NCBI GenBank assembly: GCA_021851465.1
Contig: JAJZDL010000058.1
Span: 1-13,320, forward strand
Reading direction: 5' to 3'
DNA: 13,320 bases
Source: Acidobacteriota bacterium
Lineage (GTDB): Bacteria > Acidobacteriota > Terriglobia > Terriglobales > Acidobacteriaceae
Positions 5,795 to 12,329 of the stretch are shown here, piece after piece. The notes under the pieces are model-generated. The model was not told the origin of the DNA, searched no databases, and was given only the letters and a program-made list of their open reading frames with translations. The translations under genes and the position numbers were made by a program. The first letter of the stretch is position 1, and each line of letters opens with the position of its first letter.

Positions 5795-6985
5795 ATGAGC
5801 GGTGTTGAAGGCTACATGTATCCCAACGAGATCACACTCTATTGGAGCGTGCTCATCGTTCTCTACCCCTACATCACGGGGCTCGTCGCGGGCGCATTCA
5901 TCCTCGCGTCGCTCGAGCGCATCTTCAACGTCGAGGCGGTTAAGCCCACCTACCGCCTGGCGCTGCTCACCGCCCTCTCCTTCCTCATCGTCGCGCCGCT
6001 CCCCTTGCAGTTGCACCTCGGCCATCCCGAGCGCTCGCCCGAGATGTACTTCACTCCCCACGCCACCTCCGCCATGGCCATGTTCGGCTTCGTCTACCTC
6101 TGGTACCTGATGGCCGTCCTGGTCTTCGAGATCTGGCTCGACTACCGCAAAGATATCGTCCTCCTCTCGCAGTCCACCACCGGCCTCAAGCGCATCCTCT
6201 ACCGCATCATGACGCTCGGCTCCAGCAACATTTCTCCGCGCTCGCTCGCCATCGACCGCAAGGTCGGATGGATCGTCACCCTGGTCGGCATCCCCTCCGC
6301 CTTCATCCTCCACGGATACGTCGGCTTCATCTTCGGCTCCCTCAAGTCAAACCCCTGGTGGGACTCGCCGCTGATGCCCGTGGTCTTCATCTTCTCCGCC
6401 ATGGTCAGCGGCATCGCCGCCGTCCTGCTGCTCTACATGCTCACCGCTAAACTGCGCAACCAGCCCATCGACATGCCCTGCGTGGACACCGTCGCCATGT
6501 ACCTCTTCTACATCTTCATCCTCGACTTCAGCCTGGAGATGCTCGACCTCATCCATCGCATCTACGAGGCCGACGAGAGCTTCCGCAGCCTCAACTTCAT
6601 GGTCCACACCAAACTCTACTTCTCGCAGATCGTCCTTCAGCTTTGCATCGGCACATTGGTCCCGATCCTGCTGCTGGCCATCGTTCAAGTCACCCATCTC
6701 TCCGCAACCATTCGCAAGCGCATCTATGTCCTGTCGGGGTGCCTCGTCCAGGTGGGCGTCTTCGCCATGCGCTGGAACGTCGTCATCGGCGGCCAGCTCT
6801 TCTCCAAGAGCTTTCTCGGTTACACCACATATAAGGTGGGCCTCGTCACCAGGGAAGGCTTGCTCGTGGCCATCTTTTTGAGCATTCTCCCACTCGCCAT
6901 CCTGAGCGGGCTGCTGAAGCTGCTGCCCCCCTGGCCAAAGGACGAGCAAAACCTGGTCGAAGCCGCCGCCACACATACGCCATAG
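5795..6985 (+). CDS. NrfD/PsrC-family membrane quinol oxidoreductase subunit
   Basis: 396 residues, almost entirely hydrophobic, with about eight or nine membrane helices (for example TLYWSVLIVLYPYITGLVAG, RLALLTALSFLIVAPLPL and VVFIFSAMVSGIAAVLLLYM). The family exchanges electrons with menaquinone or ubiquinone near the periplasmic face and passes them to an NrfC-like FeS partner. The late motif MRWNVVIGGQLFSK and the segment LEMLDLIHRIYEADE are in keeping with NrfD-like proteins. The start at 5795 has GGAGAG at 5785-5790; an in-frame ATG at 5723 is rejected because the added residues translate a dispersed repeat. It closes the operon. With no catalytic Mo subunit in the gene set, it probably works as a quinol dehydrogenase feeding cytochromes. 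Confidence 0.9.
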   Translation: MSGVEGYMYPNEITLYWSVLIVLYPYITGLVAGAFILASLERIFNVEAVKPTYRLALLTALSFLIVAPLPLQLHLGHPERSPEMYFTPHATSAMAMFGFVYLWYLMAVLVFEIWLDYRKDIVLLSQSTTGLKRILYRIMTLGSSNISPRSLAIDRKVGWIVTLVGIPSAFILHGYVGFIFGSLKSNPWWDSPLMPVVFIFSAMVSGIAAVLLLYMLTAKLRNQPIDMPCVDTVAMYLFYIFILDFSLEMLDLIHRIYEADESFRSLNFMVHTKLYFSQIVLQLCIGTLVPILLLAIVQVTHLSATIRKRIYVLSGCLVQVGVFAMRWNVVIGGQLFSKSFLGYTTYKVGLVTREGLLVAIFLSILPLAILSGLLKLLPPWPKDEQNLVEAAATHTP

Positions 6986-7195
6986 AACCGCTTCTTCCTC
7001 CGCGTAGGCTACCGAAACGTGCGGCCATGCCGCCGCGCCCACGGCAAGCCCGCACAGCCGCTCCGCCTGCGCAAATCAACCCTCCACCCCAACCGCTGCC
7101 CCTGCAAAGACCAGGCCGCGGACGAAGCTCCCTTCCCTGCGCGCCACCTGCCCAGCAGCGCCCGTGCTATCCTCAACCACACCACCCCCGCCGCC
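6986..7195. other. Intergenic stretch, strongly C-rich on the plus strand
   Basis: No convincing gene or terminator. Only a 5-bp hairpin (GCGGC/GCCGC around 7022-7034) follows the NrfD-like gene. From about 7080 the plus strand is very rich in C and poor in G, a composition that continues into the repeats that follow. It could be decayed or repeat-derived DNA. Confidence 0.4.
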
Positions 7196-7345
7196 GTCAT
7201 CCCACCCCACCGCCGTCATCCCGAGCGAGCGCAGCCCCCACTCCCCCGTCATCCCACGCTCCCCCACCCTATGCCTTGTCATCCCGACCGCATCCTTATT
7301 TATGACTTGTCATTCTGAGCGCAGCGAAGAATCCCCGCATTTCGT
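7196..7345 (+). repeat. Run of five GTCATCCC/GTCATTCT-type repeats
   Basis: Units beginning GTCATCCC or GTCATTCT start at 7196, 7215, 7248, 7278 and 7309, so spacings are 19, 33, 30 and 31. The second reads GTCATCCCGAGCGAGCGCAG and the last GTCATTCTGAGCGCAGCG followed by AAGAATCCCCGCATTT. The last is the best preserved and matches the element in the operon at 5717. Similarity between units is restricted to the head, so this looks like clustered or degenerated copies of a dispersed repeat. Confidence 0.55.
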
Positions 7346-7400
7346 CGTTGCTTCTTTCCTCGTCGAGCGCCGATCCTGTAGTTTTGGACAGCTTCTCTAC

Positions 7401-7558
7401 CGAACTTCAGACTCAGGACACTGAGTCATTGCTTCGCAGCACAAAACCAAGGGCCAAAGGCCCGCTGTATACCAGCCTGGGGCGCAGCCCCAGGCTACAT
7501 TGCGCCACAAAGCAGAGGGCTGAAGGCCCGACCTATACGAACTTCAGACTCAGAACAC
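7401..7558. repeat. Composite hairpin repeat bracketed by a 21-bp direct repeat
   Basis: A 21-base sequence beginning CGAACTTCAGACTCAG occurs at 7401-7421 and 7538-7558 with one difference. Between the copies are GGGCC/GGCCC around AAA (7451-7463), a perfect 10-bp stem AGCCTGGGGC/GCCCCAGGCT with a 3-base loop (7474-7496), and a second GGGCT/GGCCC (7517-7529). The two small hairpins are themselves in direct repeat within similar flanks. I recall such paired hairpins as a common acidobacterial intergenic family. No transposase is present. Confidence 0.6.
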
Positions 7559-7618
7559 CAGCATCAACTTGCACCGAATCGCCACTCGTGCATTAAAACA
7601 GCCCAAATCATGCCTCAT

Positions 7619-7670
7619 AAGTACAACAGAGTCTAATGTTTAGCCGTAAGTCCAATAGAATCCAATTTTT
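7619..7670 (+). repeat. Imperfect 23-bp direct repeat pair
   Basis: 7619-7641 and 7648-7670 match at 18 of 23 positions; each starts AAGT and ends in TTT (AAGTACAACAGAGTC and AAGTCCAATAGAATC). The period of 29 bases is close to three helical turns. No gene starts nearby, so a role is uncertain. Confidence 0.35.
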
Positions 7671-7723
7671 GCGGACACATATAACCCGCAATCGCATGAA
7701 TCGAATCAACTTACGCCCAAATA

Positions 7724-7763
7724 CCCCCCAGGGGGGGGAGGGGGGGTACCACAAGGGGTACCC
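7724..7763. repeat. C/G-tract element with paired GGTACC sites
   Basis: Six C, one A, eight G, one A, seven G, then TACC, and a second GGGGTACCC (7755-7763). GGGTACC (7744-7750) can pair with GGTACCC (7757-7763), the six C can pair with the G tract, and the plus strand could form G-quadruplexes between neighbouring copies. I recall similar tracts as recurrent in acidobacterial genomes. Confidence 0.5.
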
Positions 7764-8076
7764 AATAAGTTAACCCACAAACGCCAATCGTCAGCTCGAT
7801 GAATCAATCGCCACTCCAAAGAATGCAAGCCTGGCCATCCCGCAAAACAAAGAGATAGACGAACGAAGCATCGCTCGATTCTTGCGATTGCCCTGACGCA
7901 GACGCAGAGCTCGCAATCTGCCGCATCGCGTTTGTTAGACTGTAGTCGGATGTCGGTGGTCTCCATCTGCGTCCGTCGCCAGTGCAAGTCCCTCCAATTG
8001 ACAGGCTGTGCCCACGGCATCGATCACAGCGCTTCCACTGCACCCAGGCCGTATATCCAAAGCTCCAGCCAGTACC
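7764..8076. other. Upstream region of glgP with no visible gene
   Basis: 313 bases between the G-tract element and the glgP leader. Open frames across it have no ribosome site and no recognisable product. I see no RNA gene and no clear promoter, though the glgP promoter should lie here. Confidence 0.4.
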
Positions 8077-8091
8077 CTGCAACATTTGCAG
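8077..8091. promoter_or_regulatory. Inverted repeat CTGCAA-CAT-TTGCAG before glgP
   Basis: Perfect 6-bp inverted repeat with a 3-base centre, ending 25 bases before the glgP start. Its TGCAA/TTGCA core looks like operators of LacI-family sugar regulators, but it could also be a short hairpin in the leader. Confidence 0.35.
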
Positions 8092-8116
8092 CATTAATTT
8101 AAAGGACAATTCTCCT

Positions 8117-10012
8117 ATGAGCCTGCCTGCCGCCCTCGCCCGCCTTTCCGTCGCCGACATCTCCGATCTCTCCGCACGACGGATCGCCTACTTCTCCATG
8201 GAGATTGCGCTCTCGCCGGCGCTGCCAACATACTCCGGCGGGCTTGGAATGCTCGCCGGAGACACCCTCCGCGCCGCCGCGGACATGGCCGCGCCGATGG
8301 TCGCCGTCTCCCTGGTCCATCGCCGAGGATACTTCCGCCAGCACCTGGACGCGGACGGCCAGCAGACGGAGTCCGACGTGCCCTGGTCTCCCGAGTCCAC
8401 CCTGCCAAGCGCGCAGGCCGAGGTCGCCATCTCGATGCACGGTCGCAAGGTCGCCATCCGCGCATGGCGCTTCGATGTCGTCGGTGACGCCGGACACGTC
8501 ATCCCCGTCTTTCTCCTGGACACCGATGTCGAGGGCAACGACCCCTACGACCGCCGCCTCACCGACACCCTCTACGGCGGCGACACCTACTATCGCCTCT
8601 GTCAGGAGACCGTGCTCGGCCTCGGCGGCGTGGCCCTGCTGCACGCCCTCGACATCCAGCCCGACGTCTTCCACATGAATGAGGGCCACGCCGCCCTGCT
8701 CGGAATCGGCCTGCTCCAGGAACGCCTCGGAACCGCTTCGCTCGAACAGGCCACCGAGCAGGATGTCGCGGCCATTGCGCAGCGCTGCGTCTTCACCACG
8801 CATACCCCTGTGCCCGCCGGACACGACCAGTTCGGCATCGACCAGATGTATGCCGTCCTCGGGACCGAACGCGGCAACGCCATCGAACGCTTCGGATGCC
8901 TGCACAACGCACTGCTCAACATGACCTATCTCGCGCTCCGCTTCTCCCGCTATGTCAACGGAGTCTCCATGCAGCACGGCAAGGTCTCGCAGGAGATGTT
9001 CCCTGAATACCGCGTCCACTCCATTACCAATGGGGTCCATGCGGCAACCTGGATCTCGGAGCAATTGCAGGCAGTGCTCGATGACGAGATCCCGGAGTGG
9101 AGGCGCGACAACCAGTACTTCCGTTCCATCTATGGCGTCTCCCTCGCCAAAATCGCCGACTGCCACGTCAAAACCAAGCAGCTCCTGCTGGACGAGGTGG
9201 CACGACGCACCGGTCAGCAGCTCAACCCGAGGGTTCTCACCCTGGGATTTGCACGCCGGGTCGCAACCTACAAACGCGCCAGCCTCCTCTTCTCCGATCC
9301 CAGAAGACTCGCCAAAATCGCCAAGAAGATCGGCGGCCTGCAAATACTCTTCGCCGGCAAGGCCCACCCGGCCGACGCCGCCGGCAAAGGTCTCATCCGC
9401 GAGGTCTTCGCCGCCGCCGCCAGCCTCGAGGCCGCCGGAGTCAGCATCATCTATCTGGAGAACTACGACTGGGAGCTCGGAGCCATGCTCACGCAGGGCG
9501 TCGATGTCTGGGTCAACACGCCGCGACGCCCCTATGAGGCCTCCGGAACCTCAGGCATGAAGGCCGCCCTCAACGGCGTGCCCAGCCTCAGCGTCCTCGA
9601 CGGATGGTGGATCGAGGGCTGCGCCGAAAACCTTACCGGCTGGGCGATCGAGAAGATCGACGACGAGGAGGCAGAGGCCGCAAGCCTATACGACAAGCTG
9701 GAGAACCTGATCGCGCCGCTCTACCAGAGGCCCAGTGCCTGGGCGCGCATGCAGCAGCACTGCATCGGCATCAACGGCATCTTCTTCAACACCCATCGCA
9801 TGTTGGGCCAGTACCTCTCCAACGCGTACTTCCCGCAGACCACGCCCGAAGAGGCCATCCAGGCCGCCCTCGATCTACAGGCCACCGCCACAAAATCCCC
9901 AGTCGCACTCTCCCCGGCAGGATCAAAACTACCGGACGTCAAGACCGGCATCGCGCCGGCCCGCGACAGGGATGAGAATGACGCTATGCGTGCGGGAACC
10001 GTCCGCGCATAG
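8117..10012 (+). CDS. glgP: Alpha-glucan (glycogen/maltodextrin) phosphorylase, short form
   Basis: 631-residue GT35 phosphorylase that cleaves terminal alpha-1,4-glucose units from glycogen or maltodextrin with phosphate, giving glucose-1-phosphate in the cytoplasm. Family landmarks in order: YFSMEI (25-30), SGGLGMLAGD (40-49), HMNEGHAALL, TTHTPVPAGHDQF, VNGVSMQHGKVSQEMF, TNGVHAATWI, FARRVATYKRASLLF and EASGTSGMKAALNG, whose Lys482 is the expected pyridoxal-phosphate attachment residue. The length is that of the short bacterial/archaeal form, not the roughly 800-residue E. coli enzyme, so the long-form N-terminal regulatory elements are absent. The start at 8117 follows AAAGGA (8101-8106); reading back to 7982 adds an unrelated leader. 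The last 45 or so residues are Ala/Pro/Ser-rich and probably disordered. It converges on pgm, which uses its product. Confidence 0.95.
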   Translation: MSLPAALARLSVADISDLSARRIAYFSMEIALSPALPTYSGGLGMLAGDTLRAAADMAAPMVAVSLVHRRGYFRQHLDADGQQTESDVPWSPESTLPSAQAEVAISMHGRKVAIRAWRFDVVGDAGHVIPVFLLDTDVEGNDPYDRRLTDTLYGGDTYYRLCQETVLGLGGVALLHALDIQPDVFHMNEGHAALLGIGLLQERLGTASLEQATEQDVAAIAQRCVFTTHTPVPAGHDQFGIDQMYAVLGTERGNAIERFGCLHNALLNMTYLALRFSRYVNGVSMQHGKVSQEMFPEYRVHSITNGVHAATWISEQLQAVLDDEIPEWRRDNQYFRSIYGVSLAKIADCHVKTKQLLLDEVARRTGQQLNPRVLTLGFARRVATYKRASLLFSDPRRLAKIAKKIGGLQILFAGKAHPADAAGKGLIREVFAAAASLEAAGVSIIYLENYDWELGAMLTQGVDVWVNTPRRPYEASGTSGMKAALNGVPSLSVLDGWWIEGCAENLTGWAIEKIDDEEAEAASLYDKLENLIAPLYQRPSAWARMQQHCIGINGIFFNTHRMLGQYLSNAYFPQTTPEEAIQAALDLQATATKSPVALSPAGSKLPDVKTGIAPARDRDENDAMRAGTVRA

Positions 10013-10047
10013 TTCACCGACGGCCTATCGTTGTACCAAAGTGGGTG

Positions 10048-10087
10048 CCCGGCCTTGCAACGTACTTGTTCGTGCCGCAAGGCCGGG
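10048..10087. terminator. Large hairpin between converging glgP and pgm
   Basis: CCCGGCCTTGC (10048-10058) and GCAAGGCCGGG (10077-10087) form a perfect 11-bp stem with an 18-base loop, and GTGG/CCAC at the edges can extend it with small irregularities. It lies 36 bases after glgP. There is no T run, so termination is plausible but not certain. The framing AAAGTGGGTGCCC...GGCCACAAATTC looks like a repeated intergenic element I recall from acidobacteria. Confidence 0.45.
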
Positions 10088-10201
10088 GGCCACAAATTCA
10101 CGCGCCATCGCCAATGAGCGAGCAGCGCGAATCGAAGGCCCAGAGGCTCGCGCCAAACCACAACGGCCCGAAGCTTTCTCCTCGCCGGCTTTAGCCCCGG
10201 G

Positions 10202-10230
10202 AAAAGACCCCTGTCCTGCGCAGGTCTTCC
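10202..10230 (-). terminator. Possible intrinsic terminator of pgm
   Basis: Read on the minus strand, GGAAGACC (10230-10223) pairs with GGTCTTTT (10209-10202), two of the pairs being G-T, followed by CC. It starts 46 bases after the pgm stop. A nested CCTGCGCAGG palindrome (10215-10224) competes with it. The T tract is short, so this is a weak candidate. Confidence 0.35.
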
Positions 10231-10275
10231 TCGGCCGGATCTTTACTTCATGCAGCATGTCGATCTTTCCCTGAT

Positions 10276-11991
10276 TCAGGCGATAGCGGCGGCAACCAAA
10301 GCTCTTGCTTCGGATTGGATTTGGGTGAGGTGGCGCTGGCCGTTGAAGCTCTCGGCGTAGATCTTGTAGACGTCTTCGGTACCGCTGGGCCGTGCGGCGA
10401 ACCAGCCATTCTCCGTCGCCACCTTCAGCCCGCCGATCGGCGCGTGGTTGCCGGGGGCCTCGGTGAGGATCGCCGTGATCGGCTCGCCTGCGAGCGTAGT
10501 TGCGGTAACTTGCTTGGCGGACAGCTTGGAGAGCTTGGCCTTTTGTTCCGGAGTGGCGGCGGCGTCGATGCGCTGGTAGATGGGAGAGCCGTACTTCGCA
10601 GTGAGGTCGTTGTAGAGCAGGCCGGGATCTTTGCCCGTCACCGCCGTCATCTCGGCGGCGAGAAGGCCCATGATGAGGCCGTCTTTGTCGGTCGTCCACA
10701 CGCTGCCGTCGCGGCGCAGGAAGCTGGCTCCGGCGCTCTCTTCGCCGACAAAGCCGAGCGTCCCGTCGATCAGCCCGTCGACAAACCACTTGAAGCCGAC
10801 CGGGACCTCGATCATCGACCGCCCTAGCCCCTTGGCCACGCGGTCGATGATCGACGACGAGACCAGCGTCTTGCCGATGCCGACGCTCTGCTTCCACTCC
10901 GGCCTGTGCGTGAAGAGGTACTGGATGGCGACCGCAAGGTAGTGGTTGGGGTTGAGCAGGCCGCTGCTGCGTGTGACGATGCCGTGGCGGTCGTGGTCGG
11001 TGTCGCACGCCCACGCCACGTCGAACTTGTCTTTATTCGCAATCATGCTGGCCATCGCGAACGGAGACGAGCAGTCCATGCGGATGCGCCCGTCCCAGTC
11101 CAGCGTCATGAAGCGGAAGGTGGGATCGACGTAAGGATTGAGCACCTGAAACGGCAGCTTGTACCTCTCGGCGATGCGCGGCCAGTAGAAGACGCCCGCA
11201 CCGCCCAACGGATCGACCGCGAGCTTCAGCGTGGTTCCGGCCAGCGGCGCAAAGTCGATGATGTTGCCCAGGTCCTCGACGTAGGCCGTGATGTAGTCGT
11301 GGCGGTGCGTCGTCGCTACGGCCAGCGCGCGAGTGTATGGGATGCGCTTTACGCCATCGAGCTTTTTTGCGATGAGTTCGTTGGCGCGGTCCTCGATCCA
11401 CTTGGTGACGACGGTGTCGGCGGGGCCTCCGTTGGGCGGGTTGTACTTGAAGCCGCCGTCGTCGGGCGGATTGTGCGAGGGCGTGATGACGATGCCATCC
11501 GCCCACTGCCGGGAGCCGTCGCTCGCGCCGCTTGAGAGCGCTTTTTGCGATGGAGTCGTGCCGCCATTGAGCTTCGCGTTGTAGGTCAAAATGGCGTGGG
11601 AGAGCGCGGGCGTGGGCGTGTAGGCAAGCTGGTCGTCCACCATCACCTCGATCCCGTTGGCGGCGAGAACCTCCAGCGCGGTCGCAAAGGCCGGCTCGGA
11701 GAGCGCGTGCGTGTCCATCGCCAGAAAGAGCGGCCCGGCAATTTTATTGGCGCGTCGGTAGTCCGCGATGGCCTGCGAGATGGCGGCGATGTGGTCGTCG
11801 TTGAAGGAGGCGGTGAAGGCCGAGCCGCGATGCCCCGACGTCCCAAAGGCCACCCGCTGCGCCGGAACGGCGGCATCGGGATGCAGCGAATAGAACGCCG
11901 TGATGAGACGGGGAATGTTGGCCAGTGTGTCTGGTGTGGGACGAGTGCCGGGCTGGTTGGGTTTTGCCTGGTTGGAATCTTCTGTGGACAT
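10276..11991 (-). CDS. pgm: Phosphoglucomutase, alpha-D-glucose phosphate specific
   Basis: 571-residue cytoplasmic enzyme interconverting glucose-1-phosphate and glucose-6-phosphate. Landmarks: GTSGHRGS (50-57), catalytic phosphoserine loop ADGIVITPSHNPPDDGG with Ser172, metal loop CDTDHDRHG with Asp330/332/334, sugar-binding loop GEESAGAS (417-423), and phosphate-binding RPSGTEDVYKIYAESF (534-549). It is slightly longer than E. coli Pgm (546), with an Asn/Pro-rich N-terminus and a Ser/Gly-rich insert (about 143-163) just before the phosphoserine loop. The start at 11991 is preceded by GGAGAA on the minus strand. The open frame continues far upstream, to about 13023, but that part is antisense to the exported protein gene and has no Pgm content. 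It faces glgP, matching consecutive steps of glucan breakdown. Confidence 0.95.
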   Translation of the reverse strand: MSTEDSNQAKPNQPGTRPTPDTLANIPRLITAFYSLHPDAAVPAQRVAFGTSGHRGSAFTASFNDDHIAAISQAIADYRRANKIAGPLFLAMDTHALSEPAFATALEVLAANGIEVMVDDQLAYTPTPALSHAILTYNAKLNGGTTPSQKALSSGASDGSRQWADGIVITPSHNPPDDGGFKYNPPNGGPADTVVTKWIEDRANELIAKKLDGVKRIPYTRALAVATTHRHDYITAYVEDLGNIIDFAPLAGTTLKLAVDPLGGAGVFYWPRIAERYKLPFQVLNPYVDPTFRFMTLDWDGRIRMDCSSPFAMASMIANKDKFDVAWACDTDHDRHGIVTRSSGLLNPNHYLAVAIQYLFTHRPEWKQSVGIGKTLVSSSIIDRVAKGLGRSMIEVPVGFKWFVDGLIDGTLGFVGEESAGASFLRRDGSVWTTDKDGLIMGLLAAEMTAVTGKDPGLLYNDLTAKYGSPIYQRIDAAATPEQKAKLSKLSAKQVTATTLAGEPITAILTEAPGNHAPIGGLKVATENGWFAARPSGTEDVYKIYAESFNGQRHLTQIQSEARALVAAAIA

Positions 11992-12265
11992 GAATTTCGG
12001 TTCTCCGCGCGGATTGGTCTGGCCCTTGCAGTCTATGAGATGCCGCGGGGGAAGGAAAGAGATCTGGTCGAACGGATTGCAAGGAGACGGCACGGTCGCG
12101 AAACGCAAAATAATCGGGGCGCGGCGAAAATGCTTGCTATTTAGGCTGGAGTGTCCTAAAACGAGACTACTCTCAAGTCTGTTAGCACCACGGGTTCGCA
12201 CGGTCGAAGTCGGCCAGTGGCAGCGTGAATCGTCGAGCAGGGATCGTTGATGTGGGTGCGAATTC
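11992..12265. promoter_or_regulatory. Divergent intergenic region, pgm and exported protein gene
   Basis: Should hold both promoters. The only structure I see before the UUCG hairpin is an inverted repeat TTTAGG/CCTAAA (12140-12145 and 12155-12160) with a 9-base centre. No clear -35/-10 pair was found. Confidence 0.35.
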
Positions 12266-12293
12266 TTCCGGCCGGTCTTCGGGCCGGCCGGAA
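12266..12293. other. Very stable 12-bp hairpin with C(UUCG)G tetraloop
   Basis: TTCCGGCCGGTC, loop TTCG, then GGCCGGCCGGAA: 12 pairs including one G-T, closed by the extra-stable cUUCGg loop when read on the plus strand. No T run follows on either strand. It ends 36 bases before the start of the exported protein gene, so it may be a leader structure or a repeat-type element. Confidence 0.55.
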
Positions 12294-12329
12294 CAGGTTG
12301 CCCCGCAGGTGGAGTGGCCTGAAGTGGGA

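Noticed and set aside
4510..5808. 432-residue plus-strand frame across the tetraheme and FeS genes
   Set aside because: It is a frame-shifted shadow, rich in Arg/Pro/Ser, of two genes with clear heme and FeS motifs.
4922..6313. 463-residue minus-strand frame
   Set aside because: Antisense to the FeS and NrfD-like genes, Asp/Glu/Gly/His-rich with no motif; typical of GC-rich antisense frames.
7196..7345. Possible CRISPR array
   Set aside because: Units share only a short head, spacings vary (19 to 33), spacers are low-complexity and no cas gene is present.
7348..7596. 82-residue plus-strand frame
   Set aside because: It translates the composite hairpin repeat, so it is an artefact of repeat sequence.
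7982..8116. Upstream in-frame start for glgP at 7982
   Set aside because: The extra 45 residues are not phosphorylase-like, and the ATG at 8117 has AAAGGA upstream and matches the family N-terminus.
8099..9367. 422-residue minus-strand frame
   Set aside because: Antisense to glgP, which carries all phosphorylase motifs on the plus strand.
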